A stretch of 64,000 bases of DNA, taken from contig NZ_CP094351.1 of the NCBI RefSeq assembly GCF_022807995.1, positions 5,565,501-5,629,500 on the forward strand, written 5' to 3'. Made by a program: the position numbers and the translations under genes. Under the pieces are notes generated by a model. That model was given only the letters and a program-made list of their open reading frames with translations. It did no database searches and was not told the DNA's origin. Source of the stretch: Pseudomonas orientalis (lineage in GTDB: Bacteria; Pseudomonadota; Gammaproteobacteria; Pseudomonadales; Pseudomonadaceae). This document shows positions 35,845 through 44,603 of the stretch, piece by piece (the stretch's first letter is position 1; the number at the start of each line of letters is the position of its first letter).

Positions 35845-36108
35845 ATGCTCGCGCCCAAAGACTTCCTCGACGCCCTGAGCGGCCACGCCTCTCGCCTGTT
35901 CAGCGGCGATACCCCGCTGCCCCGCAACGAAATCGAAAGCCAGTTCAAGGCATTGCTGCAAAGTGGCTTCAGCAAGCTCGATCTGGTCAGCCGTGAAGAA
36001 TTCGACAGCCAGATGGTGGTATTGGCCCGCACACGTGCGCGGCTCGAGAGCCTGGAGGCGAAGGTGGCGGAACTGGAAGCGCGGCTGACGCCCCCATCGG
36101 CTGAATAA
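35845..36108 (+). CDS. ubiK: UbiK (YqiC) ubiquinone biosynthesis accessory factor
   Basis: An 87-residue protein of the BMFP/YqiC family. It opens MLAPKDFLDALSGHASRLF, has the trimerising coiled coil EEFDSQMVVLARTRARLESLEAKVAELEARL and a short polar tail. UbiK binds UbiJ and supports ubiquinone synthesis. A divergent neighbour to glnK and followed by a nested repeat. Confidence 0.93.
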   Translation: MLAPKDFLDALSGHASRLFSGDTPLPRNEIESQFKALLQSGFSKLDLVSREEFDSQMVVLARTRARLESLEAKVAELEARLTPPSAE

Positions 36109-36118
36109 ACCCGATGAG

Positions 36119-36284
36119 TGTGGGAGGCAAGCCCTGATGCCGCCCTCTGTAGGAGCGAGCTTGCTCGCGAAAAACTCATAGGCACCGCGTTCATTCAGGA
36201 AGCACGCGTTACCGTTGACGTTTTTCGCGAGCAAGCTCGCTCCTACAAAAAAGCCTTAGCATCAGGGCTTGCCCCCTCCCTCAC
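36119..36284. repeat. nested REP pairs (one pair inside another)
   Basis: The outer arms are TGTGGGAGGCAAGCCCTGATGC-like at the left (from 36119) and the inverted GCATCAGGGCTTGCCCCCTC at the right (to 36284). Between them sits a complete 99-base pair of the other family, TGTAGGAGCGAGCTTGCTCG to its inverse (36148-36246). The outer arms contain perfectly paired GCAAGCCCTGATGC/GCATCAGGGCTTGC. Same layout as at 54133-54290. Confidence 0.9.
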
Positions 36285-36390
36285 TTCGTTGTCTGGATAC
36301 GTTCTGTAAAACCTCCCCCACTGTGCGCATTCCCACCTCGTCTACCCTTGAATAATCCGCAGGAAGCGGCCTCCCATTCAAGGATCGAGC

Positions 36391-37887
36391 ATGTCCCTCG
36401 CCATCGTCCACAGCCGCGCCCAGGTCGGCGTCGAAGCCCCCGTCGTCACTGTCGAAGTACACATGGCCAATGGGTTGCCGTCACTGACGCTGGTGGGCTT
36501 GCCGGAAACCGCGGTAAAGGAAAGCAAGGACCGCGTACGCAGCGCCATTCTCAACTCGGCCCTGCAATACCCGGCGCGGCGCATCACGCTCAACCTGGCG
36601 CCAGCCGACCTGCCCAAGGACGGCGGGCGTTTTGATCTGGCGATTGCACTGGGAATCCTGGCGGCCAGCGTGCAAGTGCCGGCGTTGATGCTCGATGATG
36701 TCGAGTGCCTCGGCGAGTTGGCGCTGTCCGGCGAGGTACGCGCGGTCAAAGGCGTGTTGCCGGCCGCTTTGGCGGCGCGCAAGGCCGGGCGCACCTTGAT
36801 GGTGCCCAGGGCAAACGCTGAAGAAGCGTGCCTGGCATCAGGATTGAAGGTGATTGCGGTGGACCACTTGCTGCAGGCGGTGGCGCACTTGAATGGGCAT
36901 GTGCCGATCGAGCCCTACCGGTCGGACGGCTTGCTGTATCTGAACAAACCTTACCCGGACCTCAGTGAAGTCCAGGGCCAACTGGCAGCCAAGCGCGCCT
37001 TGCTGATCGCGGCGGCGGGGGCGCATAACCTGCTGTTCAGCGGGCCGCCCGGCACCGGCAAGACGCTGCTCGCCAGCCGCCTGCCGGGGTTGCTGCCACC
37101 GCTCAGTGAGCAGGAAGCGCTGGAGGTTGCGGCGATTCAATCCGTGGTCAGCCTGGCACCGTTGAGCCATTGGCCGCACCGGCCGTTTCGCCAGCCGCAC
37201 CATTCGGCATCCGGCCCTGCGCTGGTGGGTGGCGGGTCAAAGCCGCAACCAGGGGAGATTACGCTGGCCCATCACGGCGTGCTGTTCCTGGATGAGTTGC
37301 CGGAATTTGATCGCAAGGTGCTTGAGGTGCTGCGCGAGCCACTCGAATCAGGGCATATCGTAATTTCCCGCGCCCGTGACCGAGTGAGTTTCCCGGCGCG
37401 CTTTCAACTGGTCGCCGCGATGAACCCTTGCCCTTGCGGCTATATGGGCGAACCCAGCGGCCGTTGCCGGTGTACACCGGAACAGGTCCAGCGCTATCGC
37501 AACAAGCTTTCCGGGCCGTTGCTGGACCGGATCGATCTGCACCTGACGGTGGCCCGGGAAGCCACGGCGCTGAGCCCGGCACAACAGACCGATGACACCA
37601 CCGCGAAATCGGCGGCGCTGGTGGCCGATGCGCGGGAACGCCAGCAACGACGCCAGGGCTGCGCCAACGCATTCCTCGACCTGCCGGGGCTGCGCGAATA
37701 CTGCACGCTGGCGAAGGTCGATGAAAGTTGGCTGGAAAACGCCTGCGAGCGGCTGACGCTTTCGTTGCGGGCGGCCCATCGCTTGCTCAAGGTGGCGCGT
37801 ACACTGGCCGACCTGGAACAGAAAGACGCCATCGCTCGCCACCATCTGCAAGAGGCGTTGCAATACCGCCCGGCGGCGAGCTCTTGA
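36391..37887 (+). CDS. comM: ComM/YifB family Mg-chelatase-like AAA+ ATPase
   Basis: A 498-residue protein: an N-terminal Lon-protease-like domain (LAIVHSRAQVGVEAPVVTVEVH, TLVGLPETAVKES), the AAA+ ATPase with Walker A GPPGTGKTLL and Walker B VLFLDELPEF, a zinc-like Cys cluster NPCPCGYMGEPSGRC, and the C-terminal Mg-chelatase helical lid. In naturally transformable bacteria ComM is a helicase that extends branch migration during DNA uptake. The ATG at 36391 has AAGGA upstream. Confidence 0.95.
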   Translation: MSLAIVHSRAQVGVEAPVVTVEVHMANGLPSLTLVGLPETAVKESKDRVRSAILNSALQYPARRITLNLAPADLPKDGGRFDLAIALGILAASVQVPALMLDDVECLGELALSGEVRAVKGVLPAALAARKAGRTLMVPRANAEEACLASGLKVIAVDHLLQAVAHLNGHVPIEPYRSDGLLYLNKPYPDLSEVQGQLAAKRALLIAAAGAHNLLFSGPPGTGKTLLASRLPGLLPPLSEQEALEVAAIQSVVSLAPLSHWPHRPFRQPHHSASGPALVGGGSKPQPGEITLAHHGVLFLDELPEFDRKVLEVLREPLESGHIVISRARDRVSFPARFQLVAAMNPCPCGYMGEPSGRCRCTPEQVQRYRNKLSGPLLDRIDLHLTVAREATALSPAQQTDDTTAKSAALVADARERQQRRQGCANAFLDLPGLREYCTLAKVDESWLENACERLTLSLRAAHRLLKVARTLADLEQKDAIARHHLQEALQYRPAASS

Positions 37888-37913
37888 GCCTTACGCTGGA
37901 GCGCATGGGTAGC

Positions 37914-39890
37914 TTAGCGGAAGCGATCCACCTCATGCCGCAAGCCCGCCGCCAGGGTTTCCAGCTCTTTGGCGGTGATCGCCAGGTTCGACACCACTTC
38001 ACGCTGCTCGCTGTTAGCCAGTGCGATGCTCTGCAAGTTGCTGCTGAGCAACGTCGCGGTGCTGCTCTGCTCCTGGGTGGCGGTGGTGATTGCGGCGAAC
38101 TGCTGGCCGGCCGAACGGCTCTGCTCGTCGATGCGCGCCAGGGCCGAGGCCACATCGGCGTTGCGCGACAGGCCTTCCTGCATCAGCACGTTGCCGTGTT
38201 CCATGGTGGTGATGGCATTACCGGTTTCCTGCTGGATGCTCTGGATCATTCCGGAAATTTCATCGGTGGCCTGGCGGGTGCGCGAGGCCAGGTTGCGTAC
38301 TTCGTCGGCGACCACGGCAAAGCCGCGACCTTGCTCACCCGCACGGGCCGCTTCGATGGCGGCATTGAGCGCCAGCAGGTTGGTCTGTTCGGCAATCGAG
38401 GTGATCACGCCGACGATACCGCCGATTTCCTGGGAGCGCTGGCCCAAGGTGTTGATCACCGTCGCGGTGCTGTTGAGCGCGGTGGCGATATGTTCCAGGG
38501 ACGACGACGCCTCTTCCATCGAGGCACGCCCGATACGGGTCTGCTGTGCATTTTCCTGGGCCAGACGCTCGGTATTGCCCATGTTGTCGGCGATATTCAG
38601 CGAGGTAGCGCTGAACTCTTCCACCGCGCCGGCCATGCTGGTGATCTCGCCGGACTGCTGCTCCATGCCTTCATAAGCGCCGCCAGACAACCCCGACAGC
38701 GCCTGGGCACGGCTGTTGACGTCTTCGGCCGCCTTGCGGATATGCGAAACCATGGTCGACAGCGCCTCGCCCATTTGGTTGAAGCTGCGCGCCAACTGAC
38801 CGATCTCGTCATGACTTGAGACATTCAGGCGCGCACTCAGGTCGCCCGCGCCGAGGGCTTCAGCCTGGCGCACCAGGTCACTCAATGGCGCAAGCTTGCT
38901 GCGCAGCAGCCATACCGTGGCCCCCACGGCCAACAGCATGGCCAGCACGCTGCCGATCACCAGGCGCATGCCGACGTCCCACGTCACTGCACGTATCTCG
39001 GCCTTGGGCATGCTTGCCACTACCGCCCAAGGGCCACCCTCGAAGGGTACCGATACGCTGTAGAATTCTTCGTTCTTGTCGCTCCAGAAGCGGCCTTCAC
39101 CGGGTTTCTTCGCCAAGTCGAGCATCACTGCAACAGCTTGATCCAAGGCTTGCACACCGGCCGGCGGCACCAGCCAGTGCTTCTGTTCATCCAGCAGCGA
39201 CAGGGAGCCGGTCTGGCCGATACGGAAGCGCTTGAGGTTGTCGAACTGGGCTTTCTGTTCGTCGGTGTAGTCGAACCCGATGAACAACACCGCGATGACT
39301 TTCCCGCTGGCGTCACGCACCGGGCTGTACTGGGTCATATAGGAGCGATCGAACAACACTGCCCGGCCGATATAGGCCTGCCCGTTGAACACGCGCTGGT
39401 AGGCCGGACCCTGGCGATCCAGCACGGTGCCGATGGCGCGGTTGCCATCCTGCTTGGTCAGGGAAGTGCTGATACGGACGAAGTCATCGCCGCTGCGCAC
39501 GAATACCGTGGCCACGCCGCCTGACATGTCTTTGAACTCGTCCACTTCGCCGAAGTTGTTGTTCAGTAATTCACTGCCCAGGTACAGGCTTGGGGTTTGT
39601 ACACCGGCCACAGCGACAGGCTGGTCCGCACGCACGCTCAAGCCGGCGCCGAAGCGCTTTTCAAACAGCCCGCTCAAACGCTGAGTGCTCTCGCGCAAGG
39701 TGCTGTGGAAGGTATTGAGTTGGTCGGCGAGCAAGCGCGCCTCGCTGGCCAAGTGTTCCTCGCGGGTGGCGAGGTTGGCGGTATCGAGGGAGCGTAGAGC
39801 GAAGACGGTACTGCCGCTGATGACGACAGCCAGAATCACGGCCAATGCGAGGCCTAACTGGGAAGCGATCCGAGCGCGAGGTTGAGACAT
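37914..39890 (-). CDS. methyl-accepting chemotaxis protein, Cache-type sensor
   Basis: A 658-residue chemoreceptor. A first membrane span (about 10-30) is followed by a periplasmic Cache-3/Cache-2-like sensor of about 270 residues (YMTQYSPVRDASGKVIAVLFIGFDY, LVPPAGVQALDQ, WAVVASMP), a second span (about 310-333), HAMP, and a cytoplasmic signalling domain whose tip is EQTNLLALNAAIEAARAGEQ. It directs flagellar movement to an unknown ligand. No CheR-binding pentapeptide tail is seen; it ends AGLRHEVDRFR. It stands alone. Confidence 0.93.
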   Translation of the reverse strand: MSQPRARIASQLGLALAVILAVVISGSTVFALRSLDTANLATREEHLASEARLLADQLNTFHSTLRESTQRLSGLFEKRFGAGLSVRADQPVAVAGVQTPSLYLGSELLNNNFGEVDEFKDMSGGVATVFVRSGDDFVRISTSLTKQDGNRAIGTVLDRQGPAYQRVFNGQAYIGRAVLFDRSYMTQYSPVRDASGKVIAVLFIGFDYTDEQKAQFDNLKRFRIGQTGSLSLLDEQKHWLVPPAGVQALDQAVAVMLDLAKKPGEGRFWSDKNEEFYSVSVPFEGGPWAVVASMPKAEIRAVTWDVGMRLVIGSVLAMLLAVGATVWLLRSKLAPLSDLVRQAEALGAGDLSARLNVSSHDEIGQLARSFNQMGEALSTMVSHIRKAAEDVNSRAQALSGLSGGAYEGMEQQSGEITSMAGAVEEFSATSLNIADNMGNTERLAQENAQQTRIGRASMEEASSSLEHIATALNSTATVINTLGQRSQEIGGIVGVITSIAEQTNLLALNAAIEAARAGEQGRGFAVVADEVRNLASRTRQATDEISGMIQSIQQETGNAITTMEHGNVLMQEGLSRNADVASALARIDEQSRSAGQQFAAITTATQEQSSTATLLSSNLQSIALANSEQREVVSNLAITAKELETLAAGLRHEVDRFR

Positions 39891-40068
39891 GACAGCTCCT
39901 GAGCCGAGGCCAGGATCATCCTGATCTCTTAGCGCTGCTCGGCGAATTATCTAGTGGGAAACGTTGGTTCACGAGGGTTCCAACACACCTACTTCGGCGC
40001 GCTTTTAGAATACTTGAGCGATTCACAGGGGCATCACGCAAACGATTGCTTTCCAGCGACCGCCCCCT

Positions 40069-40989
40069 TCATTCGAGGCGCGTCACAGCAGGCAAAACCA
40101 TCGCCTGCACCTCGCCCTGCAGAAACTCCGCCAGGCGTCGCAAGCGCTCACCGCCGGGGCGGGTTTTCGGCCAGACCAGGTAATAACTTTCCCCGCTGGC
40201 GACAGCCGTTGGCCAAGGCAGGCTCAAGCGTTTCTGGGCGACGTCCTCGGCGACCATCAACAGGTCCCCCATGGACACGCCGTAACCCCGCGCGGCAGCG
40301 ATCATGCCCAACTCAAGCGTGTCGAACACCTGCCCACCCTTGAGCGAGACCCGGGACGTGAGCCCCATGCGCTCCAGCCAGTAGCGCCAGTCACGTCGGT
40401 CCGGTGTCGGGTGCAGCAGTTCGGCCGTTGCCAACCGCTGCACGTCCCAAGGCCCGTCATCCAATAGATTGGACGCGCCCACCGGAATCAGCATCTCGGC
40501 AAACAGGTAGCTGGCCTCCCAGTCCACCGGAAAATGCCCGTTACTGAGCAATACCGCGCAATCGAACGGTTCCTGATTGAAGTCCACTTCATCAATGCTC
40601 ATCCACGCACTGGTGAGCTGCACCTCATTGCCCGGCTGCAGCGCCCGAAAGCGACTCAACCGCGCCAGCAGCCAGCGCATGGTCAGGGTGGACGGTGCTT
40701 TCATGCGCAAAATGTCGTCTTCGGCATTCAAGGTATGGCAAGCGCGCTCGAGGGCGGCGAAGCCTTCGCGCACGCCGGGCAGCAACAAGCGCGCCGCTTC
40801 GGTGAGTTGCAAGGTACGGCCGCTGCGCTGGAACAGCCTGCAGGCGAAATGCTCTTCGAGCGTACGAATATGCCGGCTGACCGCACTCTGGGTAATCGAC
40901 AACTCCTGCGCCGCACGGGTGAAGGAGTGGTGACGGGACGCGGCCTCGAATGCCCGCAAGGCATACAGCGGAGGAAGACGACGAGACAT
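40069..40989 (-). CDS. LysR-type transcriptional regulator (GcvA-like)
   Basis: A 306-residue regulator. The N-terminal winged HTH (PPLYALRAFEAASRHHSFTRA AQELSITQSAVSRHIRTLEE) and a C-terminal effector domain with a GcvA-like architecture are clear. The effector is unknown. It is divergent from the MATE gene and a symmetrical LysR box (41039-41057) lies in the 157-base space between them, so the MATE gene is the likeliest target. Confidence 0.92.
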   Translation of the reverse strand: MSRRLPPLYALRAFEAASRHHSFTRAAQELSITQSAVSRHIRTLEEHFACRLFQRSGRTLQLTEAARLLLPGVREGFAALERACHTLNAEDDILRMKAPSTLTMRWLLARLSRFRALQPGNEVQLTSAWMSIDEVDFNQEPFDCAVLLSNGHFPVDWEASYLFAEMLIPVGASNLLDDGPWDVQRLATAELLHPTPDRRDWRYWLERMGLTSRVSLKGGQVFDTLELGMIAAARGYGVSMGDLLMVAEDVAQKRLSLPWPTAVASGESYYLVWPKTRPGGERLRRLAEFLQGEVQAMVLPAVTRLE

Positions 40990-41038
40990 TCTGATAGCTC
41001 CGACAGCGCAATGCGCAAACCCTACCAGAATCGATCAG

Positions 41039-41057
41039 GCATGAGTTTTAATCATGC
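41039..41057. promoter_or_regulatory. probable LysR box in the LysR/MATE gap
   Basis: GCATGAGTTTTAATCATGC: perfect 6-base arms with a 7-base middle, which contains a T-N11-A core. It is 50 bases before the LysR gene start and 90 before the MATE start. Confidence 0.6.
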
Positions 41058-41146
41058 GAACGATCGCTTTTATCCTTTTGTGCAATGCGCTGAAAGCGCC
41101 GAGAATCCAACCTCTCTACCTCCCTGACATTTCGAGAGTGATGATC

Positions 41147-42544
41147 ATGCAGCATCCGGCACGTACCGAACTCTGGGCCATTCTGCGGCTGTCGGGGCCG
41201 TTGATTGCCTCACAGTTGGCGCACATGCTGATGGTGTTGACCGACACCCTGATGATGGCGCGCCTGAGCCCCGAAGCCCTGGCCGGCGGTGGCCTGGGCG
41301 CGGCAAGCTATTCGTTCGTGGCGATTTTCTGCATCGGCGTGATTGCGGCAGTGGGCACCCTGGTGGCCATCCGTCACGGCGCGGGCGACATCGACGGCGC
41401 CACCCGCCTGACCCAGGCCGGGCTGTGGCTCGCGTGGTTGATGGCCCTGGCGGCGGCGCTGCTGCTGTGGAACCTCAAGCCAGTGCTGCTGATGTTCGGC
41501 CAGACCGAAACCAACGTGCAGGCCGCCGGGCAATTTCTGACCCTCCTGCCCTTCGCCCTGCCCGGCTACCTCAGCTTCATGGCGCTGCGCGGCTTCACCA
41601 GCGCCATCGGCAAAGCCACCCCGGTGATGGTCATCAGCCTGTGCGGCACAGTGGTCAACTACCTGCTCAATCATGCGCTGATCGAAGGCATGTTCGGCCT
41701 GCCCAAGCTCGGGCTGATGGGCATTGGCCTGGTTACGGCCATCGTCGCCAATGGCATGGCCTTGGCGCTTATGTGGTACATCCGCAGCAACCGTACCTAC
41801 GCCGCCTATCCACTGAGCACCGGCCTGCTGCGCCTCAACACCCAGTACCTGCGCGAGCTGTGGCGCCTGGGCCTGCCGATAGGCGGCACCTATGCGGTGG
41901 AAGTCGGGTTGTTCGCATTTGCGGCGCTGTGCATGGGCACCATGGGCAGTACACAGTTGGCGGCGCACCAGATTGCCCTGCAAATCGTCTCGGTGGCGTT
42001 CATGGTCCCGGCGGGGATGTCCTACGCGGTGACCATGCGTATCGGCCAGCATTATGGCGCCGGGCAGTTGTTGAGTGCGCGCATGGCCGGGCGGGTCGGC
42101 ATGGGATTTGGCGCTCTGGTGATGCTGGGGTTTGCCGTGGTGTTCTGGCTGTGTTCCGACCCGCTGATCGGGCTATTCCTCGACCATGACGATCCGGCGT
42201 TTCATGACGTCATCGTCCTCGCCGTCAGCCTGCTGGCTGTCGCCGCCTGGTTTGAGTTGTTCGACGGTGTGCAGACCATAGCCATGGGCTGCATCCGTGG
42301 CCTCAAGGACGCCAAGACCACGTTCCTGGTGGGGCTCGGTTGCTACTGGCTGATCGGCGCGCCGTCGGCCTGGCTGATGGCGTTCACCCTGGGCTGGGGA
42401 CCGACCGGCGTGTGGTGGGGCCTGGCGTTGGGGCTGGCGTGCGCGGCGGTGAGCCTGACCTGGGCGTTCGAGGCGAAGATGAAGCGGATGATTCGGCGAG
42501 AACCGGACATACAGCCTGCCTTTCAGGCGGCACAGACAGAGTAA
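41147..42544 (+). CDS. MATE family efflux transporter
   Basis: A 465-residue inner-membrane protein with about 12 spans in two related halves. MATE marks include SGPLIASQLAHMLMVLTDTLMMARLSP near the N terminus and MVPAGMSYAVTMRIGQHYGAG in the second half. It should export cationic drugs or dyes with sodium or protons, as NorM does. Two nearby ATGs exist; I chose 41147 because GAGAG is eight bases before it and too close to the ATG at 41141. It is divergent from the LysR gene. Confidence 0.92.
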   Translation: MQHPARTELWAILRLSGPLIASQLAHMLMVLTDTLMMARLSPEALAGGGLGAASYSFVAIFCIGVIAAVGTLVAIRHGAGDIDGATRLTQAGLWLAWLMALAAALLLWNLKPVLLMFGQTETNVQAAGQFLTLLPFALPGYLSFMALRGFTSAIGKATPVMVISLCGTVVNYLLNHALIEGMFGLPKLGLMGIGLVTAIVANGMALALMWYIRSNRTYAAYPLSTGLLRLNTQYLRELWRLGLPIGGTYAVEVGLFAFAALCMGTMGSTQLAAHQIALQIVSVAFMVPAGMSYAVTMRIGQHYGAGQLLSARMAGRVGMGFGALVMLGFAVVFWLCSDPLIGLFLDHDDPAFHDVIVLAVSLLAVAAWFELFDGVQTIAMGCIRGLKDAKTTFLVGLGCYWLIGAPSAWLMAFTLGWGPTGVWWGLALGLACAAVSLTWAFEAKMKRMIRREPDIQPAFQAAQTE

Positions 42545-42563
42545 AGCCCTGCTCGGTAAGACC

Positions 42564-42652
42564 TGTGGGAGGGGGCTTGCCCCCGATTGCGGACTGTCAG
42601 TCACCGATGTGTGGACTGATACACCGCCATCGGGGGCAAGCCCCCTCCCACA
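42564..42652. repeat. REP pair (GTGGGAGGGGGC family)
   Basis: Inverted TGTGGGAGGGGGCTTGCCCC... and its complement, near 42564 and 42652, with an about 40-base middle. It separates the MATE gene and the EAL gene, which converge. Confidence 0.93.
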
Positions 42653-42672
42653 TGTTCAATCGAGTTTACAAC

Positions 42673-44337
42673 TTAGCCCGACAACGCCTGCTGGCTTTTG
42701 CCGGAGGTCAGGTATTCCACCAACTCAGCCAACGGCAATGGTTTACTGATCAGGTAACCCTGGGCCTGATCGCAACCAAACAGTCGCAAAAGCTCAAGCT
42801 GCTCAGGGGTTTCCACGCCTTCGGCCACCACTTCCAGGTTGAGGTTGTGGGCGAGGTTGATCATGGCGTGCACCAACTTGCGATTCTCTTCGCGCTCCTC
42901 CATGCCGCCGACGAAGCTCTTGTCGATCTTCAGCAAGGCAATCGGCAGGCTGTTGAGGTGCACGAACGAGGAGAAACCGGTGCCGAAGTCATCCAGGGAA
43001 AACCGCACGCCGAGACGGCCGAGGGCGTCCATGGTCTGTTTGACCAGGTCGCTGCGACGCATCACGGCGGTTTCGGTCAGCTCGAACTCCAGCCATTGCG
43101 CTTCCACGCCGCGCTCGGCAATCAACCGGCTGAGTGTCGAGAGCAATTGGCTGTCCTGGAACTGGCGAAACGACAGGTTGACCGCCATGTGCAACGCCGG
43201 CAGGCCGCGTTCGCGCAGATCCTGCATGTCCCGCAGAGCCCGGGAAATCACCCAATAACCCAACGGTACGATCAGGCCGCTCTGCTCGGCCAAGGGCACG
43301 AATTCGCTGGGGGGCAACAGGCCACGCTCGCCGTGGCGCCAGCGCACCAGGGCCTCAAGGCCGACGATATGCCCGTCATCCAGGTCCAGGCGCGGCTGGT
43401 AGTGCAGCTCCAGCTCATCGCGGCGCAAGGCACGGCGCAGCTCGCTTTCCAGATCGGCCAGGCTGCGCGCGTTGCGGTTGATGCGTTCGTTGAAGATATG
43501 AAAGGTACAGCCCTGGGTGCTTTTGGCCTGTTGCATGGCGATGTGGGCGTGCCACATCAACGGGTCGGCTCCGGCACGGGCACGGGCATGCGCCACGCCC
43601 AGGCTGCAGCCGATCAGCAGGCTTTCGCCGTCCACCCAGTAAGGCTCGGCCATGACTTCGGTGATGCGCTCGGCCATCCATTCGGCGCGCTGGGGCGCAC
43701 GACGGGTGTCGATCAACAGCGCGAACTCATCGCTGCCCAGGCGCGCCAGTTGATCACCGGCTTCCAGCTGGCTCTTGAGCCGTGAGACCACCTGCAGGAT
43801 CAAGCGGTCGCCGGCCTGGTGACCGAGGGCATCGTTGGCGTGACGGAAATTGTCCAGGTCCAGATGACCGAGGGCCAGGCCGCGGCCTTCGTTTTCCGCC
43901 AATCGCGCCGCCAGCAAGGTCTGGAACCCCTGGCGATTGGCGATACCGGTCAGCGGATCCTGTTCGGCCAGGCGCTGCAAGGTGTTTTCCAGCACGCCAC
44001 GTTCACGCACATGGCGCAGGCAGCGGCGCAGGGTACTGGCGTCCAGCGCGCAATGGATCAGCCAATCGCTGACGCCGAGCGGCGCAACCAGCGGTTCCTG
44101 TTCCAGCAGCAATACACACGGCAGGCTGCAACGACCGGGACCGGGTTGCAGGTTGGGTGTGGTCAACAGCACCGCCTCGTGATCGTCGTCGAACAGACGA
44201 CTCACCGAGTCCCAGTTGGGTGCACTGATCAGCACAGCCCCATCGCCCATCGGCGCCAGGCACTCGCGCAATAACGCTGCCCACGCGGGCGTATCGGCCA
44301 GCAGCAGCAAACGCAAGGGTTCGACAGGCGTAGACAA
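42673..44337 (-). CDS. cyclic-di-GMP phosphodiesterase with degenerate GGDEF and intact EAL domain
   Basis: A 554-residue signalling protein. Residues 1-110 form a receiver-like or sensor domain without the usual acid pocket. The GGDEF domain (about 118-285) has GSDEF (201-205) in place of GGDEF, so cyclase activity is doubtful. The EAL domain (about 295-545) keeps EAL (328-330), the DDFGTG loop, KIDKSF and AEGVET, so hydrolysis of c-di-GMP is likely. By position it corresponds to the P. aeruginosa phosphodiesterase ProE (PA5295), recalled from gene order. It is divergent from rep. Confidence 0.9.
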   Translation of the reverse strand: MSTPVEPLRLLLLADTPAWAALLRECLAPMGDGAVLISAPNWDSVSRLFDDDHEAVLLTTPNLQPGPGRCSLPCVLLLEQEPLVAPLGVSDWLIHCALDASTLRRCLRHVRERGVLENTLQRLAEQDPLTGIANRQGFQTLLAARLAENEGRGLALGHLDLDNFRHANDALGHQAGDRLILQVVSRLKSQLEAGDQLARLGSDEFALLIDTRRAPQRAEWMAERITEVMAEPYWVDGESLLIGCSLGVAHARARAGADPLMWHAHIAMQQAKSTQGCTFHIFNERINRNARSLADLESELRRALRRDELELHYQPRLDLDDGHIVGLEALVRWRHGERGLLPPSEFVPLAEQSGLIVPLGYWVISRALRDMQDLRERGLPALHMAVNLSFRQFQDSQLLSTLSRLIAERGVEAQWLEFELTETAVMRRSDLVKQTMDALGRLGVRFSLDDFGTGFSSFVHLNSLPIALLKIDKSFVGGMEEREENRKLVHAMINLAHNLNLEVVAEGVETPEQLELLRLFGCDQAQGYLISKPLPLAELVEYLTSGKSQQALSG

Positions 44338-44603
44338 GCTAGCTCCCTAGACTCTGCAAAAATTCGTTGGCGGCGGGCATTATGACGTGCGGCCTGACGA
44401 TAACCAATGCATGACCAATGATAGGTCTCATCAAACACGCAGACTGTGAAAATCAGTCGCGATACTCCCGACATCCTGCGGCAAAGTAGCAAAACCGGCA
44501 AATTTAGATCGAGTGGTACGTCACACCGTCGTTCTAAGGCAGCAGAATCTTGCCAGCCTGTTAAAATGCCCGCCCTTTTGAATAACGACTCCCTGAACTC
44601 TGT

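Noticed and set aside
35686..36234. Minus-strand frame of 182 codons over ubiK
   Set aside because: Antisense to ubiK, runs into REP sequence, no family.
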